From the NCBI RefSeq assembly GCF_028737265.1, contig NZ_JAQZAK010000003.1, positions 434,001-498,000 of the forward strand: a DNA stretch of 64,000 nt, read 5' to 3'. The DNA is from Actinomycetospora callitridis. GTDB lineage: Bacteria > Actinomycetota > Actinomycetes > Mycobacteriales > Pseudonocardiaceae. The notes beneath the pieces are model-generated. The model did no database searches. It was not told the origin of the DNA and saw only the letters and a program-made list of their open reading frames with translations. A program made the position numbers and the translations under genes. Positions 60,528 to 64,000 of this stretch are shown here, piece by piece; position 1 is the first letter of the stretch; every line of letters starts with the position of its first letter.

Positions 60528-61372
60528 GGATCACCACCGACGACGGCGTCGGCCTCGCCGTCCACGTGACCGGGCCGGCCGACGACGGGCCCGGCCCGCC
60601 GATCCTGTTCGTCCACGAGTTCGGCGGCGACCACCGCTCGTGGGATCCGCAGGTCGCCGACTTCTCCCGCGCGCACCGCTGCGTCACCTACGACGCCCGC
60701 GGCTACCCGCCCTCCGACGTGCCGACCGACCCCGCGGCGTACTCCCAGGACCGCGCCGTCGCCGACGCCCTCGCGGTCCTCGACGCCACCGGCGCCGAGC
60801 GCGCCGTGGTCGTCGGCAACTCGATGGGCGGGTTCGCGACCCTGCACCTCGGCCTGCGCCACCCCGAGCGCTGCCTCGGCCTCGTGGTCGCGGGCTGCGG
60901 CTACGGCGCCGCCCCCGAGCACGCCGACGCCTTCCGCGCCGACGCGCTCGCCCTCGCCGACGCCTACGACCGCGTGGGGGCCGCGGCCGTCGCTGCCGAG
61001 TACGGTCACCGCCCCGCCCGCCAGGCCCTGCGTCGCCGCGACCCCGAGGCCCACGAGCAGCACCTGCGCATCCTCGCCGAGCACGACCCCGTCGGAGCCG
61101 CCCTCACCATGCGCGGGGTGCAGGCCGCGCGACCGTCGTTGTTCGACCTGCGCGCCGACCTCGCCGCGATGTCCGTGCCGACGCTGCTCGTGGTGGGCGA
61201 CGAGGACGCCGAGGCGATCGACGCCAACCTCATGCTGCGCGGGACGCTGCCCGACGCCGGCCTCGCGGTGCTCCCCCGCGCCGGGCACCTCACCAACCTC
61301 GAGGATCCGCGCCTGTTCGACCACCTCGTGCGGAGGTTCGTCGCCGGGCTCGGGGGCGCCCCGGCGGGGTGA
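60524..61372 (+). CDS. alpha/beta hydrolase, 3-oxoadipate enol-lactonase-like
   Basis: A 282-residue alpha/beta hydrolase. Oxyanion region ILFVHEFGGDHRSWDPQV, nucleophile elbow VVVGNSMGGFATLHL, acid in LLVVGDEDAEAID, and histidine in PRAGHLTNLEDP. The GTG overlaps the ligase stop (GTGA), so it is the last gene of the operon. The family includes ring-cleavage-product hydrolases and enol-lactonases, which would fit an aromatic pathway; the exact substrate is unknown. Confidence 0.87.
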   Translation: MRITTDDGVGLAVHVTGPADDGPGPPILFVHEFGGDHRSWDPQVADFSRAHRCVTYDARGYPPSDVPTDPAAYSQDRAVADALAVLDATGAERAVVVGNSMGGFATLHLGLRHPERCLGLVVAGCGYGAAPEHADAFRADALALADAYDRVGAAAVAAEYGHRPARQALRRRDPEAHEQHLRILAEHDPVGAALTMRGVQAARPSLFDLRADLAAMSVPTLLVVGDEDAEAIDANLMLRGTLPDAGLAVLPRAGHLTNLEDPRLFDHLVRRFVAGLGGAPAG

Positions 61373-61393
61373 CGAGCGGGATCGAGCCGGGCG

Positions 61394-61747
61394 TCAGGAC
61401 CTCGACGGTGTGGCACAGACCGCGATGAAGACCAGGCCGTCCGGGCCCGCCCGCAGGAACCTGGAGGAGTCGACCGTGACGGCGACGAACTGCCCGGGCC
61501 CGACCGGGATCTCCTCCTCGTCGACGACCACCCAGCCATGGCCCCGGAGGACGGCGTAGGCGTCCTCGGCGTGGTCGTCGACGTGGTCGTGGGGAACCGT
61601 CTCCTCCCCGGCGGGCAGCTCGATCTGGTAGAGGCCGAAGGCCGTGAGCCCGAGGGCCTCACCGACGCGCTTCTCGAACGGACTCGCCGCGGGATGGGGT
61701 CCCCGACCGACACTGAGGTCGGCGGCGTCGACGGTGTAGTGGGTCAC
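61394..61747 (-). CDS. cupin domain protein
   Basis: A 117-residue single cupin. Metal site motif 1 is VPHDHVDDHAEDAYAVLRGHGWVVVDEE, with two His and a Glu or Asp; the second motif is less clear. Small cupins can bind Fe, Mn or Zn and act as isomerases, dioxygenases or sensors. It converges on the operon end. Function is unknown. Confidence 0.78.
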   Translation of the reverse strand: MTHYTVDAADLSVGRGPHPAASPFEKRVGEALGLTAFGLYQIELPAGEETVPHDHVDDHAEDAYAVLRGHGWVVVDEEEIPVGPGQFVAVTVDSSRFLRAGPDGLVFIAVCATPSRS

Positions 61748-61782
61748 GGACGGAATCTAGGACAACGACCGCGCGAGCGACC

Positions 61783-62190
61783 TCAGGGCAGCACCGCCAC
61801 GGCGTCGACCTCGACGAGGTAGCCCGGCGCGGCCAGCGCGGTGACCCCGATCCAGGTGCTCGGCTGCCGGAACGCGACGCCCAGTGTCGCAGCCGCCCGC
61901 TCGCGGCCGACGACGAACTGCTCGGCCTTCGCCTCGTCGAGCTCCACGATGTAGACGGTGACCTTCGCCAGGTCGGCCGGCGTCCCCCCGACCGCGTCGA
62001 GTGCGGCCGCGATGTTGAGGTAGCACTGCTCGGCCTGCGCGGCGACGTCGTCGCGGCCCACGAGGGTGCCCTCGACGTCCCAGGACACCTGCCCGGCGAG
62101 GTACACGGTGCGCGAGCCCTCCGCGACGGCGACCTGGTGGTGGACGTCGACCCGGTGGACCTGCTCGGGATGCACCAGCTGGACGGTCAT
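61783..62190 (-). CDS. RidA family protein
   Basis: A 135-residue RidA/YjgF protein. VYLAGQVSWDVEGTLVGRDDVAAQAEQCYLNIAAALDAVGGTPADLAKVTVYIV is the family core. It belongs to a RidA subgroup rather than archetypal RidA, since the arginine in the usual RxR site is not obvious. Enamine/imine deaminase activity or ligand binding is possible. It lies 35 bases upstream of the cupin gene on the same strand, so the two are probably an operon. Confidence 0.88.
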   Translation of the reverse strand: MTVQLVHPEQVHRVDVHHQVAVAEGSRTVYLAGQVSWDVEGTLVGRDDVAAQAEQCYLNIAAALDAVGGTPADLAKVTVYIVELDEAKAEQFVVGRERAAATLGVAFRQPSTWIGVTALAAPGYLVEVDAVAVLP

Positions 62191-62300
62191 CGGCGTGCTC
62201 CTCTCCCCTGGGCGTTCTCGCTCCGGGGACCAGGAGACACCGTGCCGTCGCGGCACGGTCCAGCTCCTGTGAGCTGCTTCACCGCCCAGCGGAGAACACC

Positions 62301-63326
62301 TCAGCCGAAGAACACCTCGGCCTCGTCGAGGCGGGCCGTGGGGACCGTCTTGAGCTCGGCGGTGGCCTCGTCGAGCGAGACCCGCACGATGTCGGTGCCG
62401 CGCAGCGCGACCATGACGCCCGACTCCCCGTCGTGCAGCGCCGCCACGGCCTGCACGCCGAACCGTGTCGCGAGGACACGGTCGTACGCGGTGGGCGTGC
62501 CCCCGCGCTGGATGTGGCCGAGCACCACGGCGCGGGACTCCGCGCCGGTCTCCCGCTCGATCTCGTCGGCCAGCCAGGTGCCGACCCCGCCCAGCCGGCG
62601 GTGGCCGAAGGCGTCGGTGCCGCCGGCGGCGATGAGCTCGCCACCACCGTCGGGCACCGCGCCCTCGGAGACGACGATGACCGGGGCGTACTCGTTGCGG
62701 AAGCAGCTGTTCACCCAGTCGCACACCCGGCCCACCGTGAACGGCCGCTCCGGCACGATGATCGCGTTCGCGCCGCCGGCCATGCCCGCGTGCAGGGCGA
62801 TCCAGCCGGCGTGGCGCCCCATCACCTCGCAGACCAGCGCCCGTCGGTGCGACTCCGCGGTGGTGCGCAGACGGTCGACCGCCTCGGTCGCGATGTGCAC
62901 CGCGGTGTCGAAGCCGAACGTGTAGTCGGTGGCGGCGAGGTCGTTGTCGATCGTCTTGGGGACCCCGACCACCCGAACGCCCTCCGTGGCGAGCCGGGCC
63001 GCCGCACCGAGGGTGTCCTCGCCACCGATCGCGACGAGCGCGTCGACACCCTGGGCCGCCATCGTGGCGCGGACGGCGTCGGCGCCGCCCTCGCCCTGGG
63101 CGTAGGGATTCGTGCGCGACGAGCCGAGGATGGTGCCGCCCCGCGCGAGGATCCCGGCCACGTCCGCGATGTGCAGCGGCCGCGAGGCCCCCTTGAGCGG
63201 CCCCCGCCAGCCGTCCCGGAAACCGATGACCTCGTCGCCCGCGGCGTCGGCACGGTGCACGACGGCGCGGATGACGGCGTTGAGCCCCGGACAGTCGCCA
63301 CCGCCGGTCAGCATCCCGATACGCAC
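62301..63326 (-). CDS. pfkA: 6-phosphofructokinase with PPi-type active-site residues
   Basis: A 341-residue group A phosphofructokinase. It has GGGDCPGLNAVIRA at the N-terminus, Asp104 in GGEDT and Lys124 in VPKTIDNDL, and the catalytic TIDND. E. coli ATP enzymes have Gly at both positions 104 and 124, while pyrophosphate-dependent enzymes have Asp and Lys; Mycobacterium ATP enzymes have Gly (GGEGT) and Lys. This protein has the PPi-type pair, so PPi dependence is predicted, not shown. It also keeps the MGRHAGWIAL and GHIQRGGTPTAYDR motifs. Confidence 0.93.
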   Translation of the reverse strand: MRIGMLTGGGDCPGLNAVIRAVVHRADAAGDEVIGFRDGWRGPLKGASRPLHIADVAGILARGGTILGSSRTNPYAQGEGGADAVRATMAAQGVDALVAIGGEDTLGAAARLATEGVRVVGVPKTIDNDLAATDYTFGFDTAVHIATEAVDRLRTTAESHRRALVCEVMGRHAGWIALHAGMAGGANAIIVPERPFTVGRVCDWVNSCFRNEYAPVIVVSEGAVPDGGGELIAAGGTDAFGHRRLGGVGTWLADEIERETGAESRAVVLGHIQRGGTPTAYDRVLATRFGVQAVAALHDGESGVMVALRGTDIVRVSLDEATAELKTVPTARLDEAEVFFG

Positions 63327-63432
63327 GATGTTCTCCTCGTCGAGAGTCGCCGCGCGCCAGTGTGCCAGGTCACCTAGAACGGTTCAGCTGCCGCGCCCGT
63401 GGTCTGGGACCGGGGCCGGGCGACGCGCCGTC

Positions 63433-63927
63433 CTACCCGTCGATCAGCCCCTGCAGGGCTCCGCCGAGCAGCTCGTCCTTCGGCAGGAACCCGACCGCGC
63501 CGACGCGCTGCGCCGTCGTTCGATTCCCCGCATCGGCGTCGGTGGAGATCAGGACGACGCGAGGAGGCGACGGGAGGGCCACCAGCTGCTCGGTCAGCGC
63601 GAACCCGTCGCCGTCCGGCAGACCGATGTCGACGACCACCGTGTGCGGACGGCGCTCGACGGTGCACGCCACGGCCTCCGCGACGGTGCCGGCCTCGATC
63701 ACCTCGTAGCCCCAGCCGCTGAGGATGCGAGCGGCGAGGCCGCGGAAGCCGGCATTGTCGTCCACGACGAGCACGAGCCCCGTGGTCCGCGGAGGGGAAT
63801 CCCCCTGACCGAGGGTTGCTCGCCCTCCGGCGGGCCCTGCGTCCTCCGCGAACGGCGGCGTCCCCGGTGGCACGTCCCCACCGTCCGCTCCCCCACCGGA
63901 ATCCGAGACGCGGATCGGCCCCGCCAT
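63433..63927 (-). CDS. receiver-only response regulator
   Basis: A 164-residue protein with a variable Gly/Pro-rich N-terminus (1-50) and one receiver domain (51-164). Acid pocket Asp56-Asp57 (VLVVDDNAGFRGL), phosphorylation site Asp100 (VVVDIGLPDGDGF), Thr/Ser at 128-129 and Lys150 (GFLPKDEL). There is no DNA-binding or output domain, so it acts through partner proteins. No sensor kinase is adjacent within the window. Confidence 0.88.
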   Translation of the reverse strand: MAGPIRVSDSGGGADGGDVPPGTPPFAEDAGPAGGRATLGQGDSPPRTTGLVLVVDDNAGFRGLAARILSGWGYEVIEAGTVAEAVACTVERRPHTVVVDIGLPDGDGFALTEQLVALPSPPRVVLISTDADAGNRTTAQRVGAVGFLPKDELLGGALQGLIDG

Positions 63928-64000
63928 GGCGAGACCGGGGTGGCGCGAGCGGGACGGCCGGGTGTGCGGAGGCAGGCCGAGCGTCCGGCGCGGTGCGCCC

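Overview
The window reads as chromosomal DNA of a high-GC actinobacterium. GC-rich third codon positions run almost throughout, GTG starts are frequent, many genes overlap by ATGA/GTGA, and actinobacterial families are common (SARP/BTAD regulators, GAF-ANTAR, ECF41 sigma, GpgS, F420-type enzymes). A Pseudonocardiales genus such as Pseudonocardia or Actinomycetospora fits best, but that is inference. I found no rRNA, convincing tRNA, CRISPR array, insertion sequence or prophage.

Left part (1-20 kb): a DUF1326/DUF2182 metal-linked pair; a SARP regulator whose 3' end is spliced to the tail of a short-chain dehydrogenase; an ECF sigma factor with a membrane partner carrying an Asn-Gly repeat; a stand-alone nitric oxide synthase oxygenase; a divergent oxidative cluster (flavin monooxygenase, PPOX protein / ThDP enzyme, hydrolase); GpgS with a GT4 glycosyltransferase facing a Gfo/Idh-MDR dehydrogenase pair; and a membrane DJ-1 protein facing a GlxA-type regulator.

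Middle (20-42 kb): a frameshifted SARP gene; an oxidative-stress operon (manganese catalase, small membrane protein, hemerythrin); F420-type and GDSL enzymes; a P450 coupled to an AI-2E-type permease; GAF-ANTAR; a 655-residue ketosynthase III with an unexplained N-terminal half; a Ser/Thr kinase; and an ArsR-ArsC fusion with a clear operator. Next come a DUF4396 gene behind a CsoR-type palindrome, a DoxX gene behind a perfectly spaced ECF41-type promoter next to the ECF41 sigma gene, and a run of small regulators.

Right part (42-64 kb): an MmyB-type regulator facing a dehydrogenase, a cupin-SDR chimera and an SDR. Then a compact block codes for an acyl-CoA-dehydrogenase-like flavoenzyme, a cytosolic PhnD-like protein and a TusA/ferritin-like diiron protein, followed by a homocysteine-methyltransferase-like enzyme; I know no described role for this set. 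Tandem TetR genes face a long operon (two CoA ligases, MBL hydrolase, SDR without catalytic Tyr, three-subunit molybdenum hydroxylase, alpha/beta hydrolase) that looks like an inducible catabolic pathway for an unknown acid. The window ends with a cupin, a RidA, a phosphofructokinase carrying the pyrophosphate-type residues, and a receiver-only response regulator.

Products are inferred from family motifs visible in the translations; no database search was possible. Start sites were moved from the longest ORF where a Shine-Dalgarno sequence or family length supported it.
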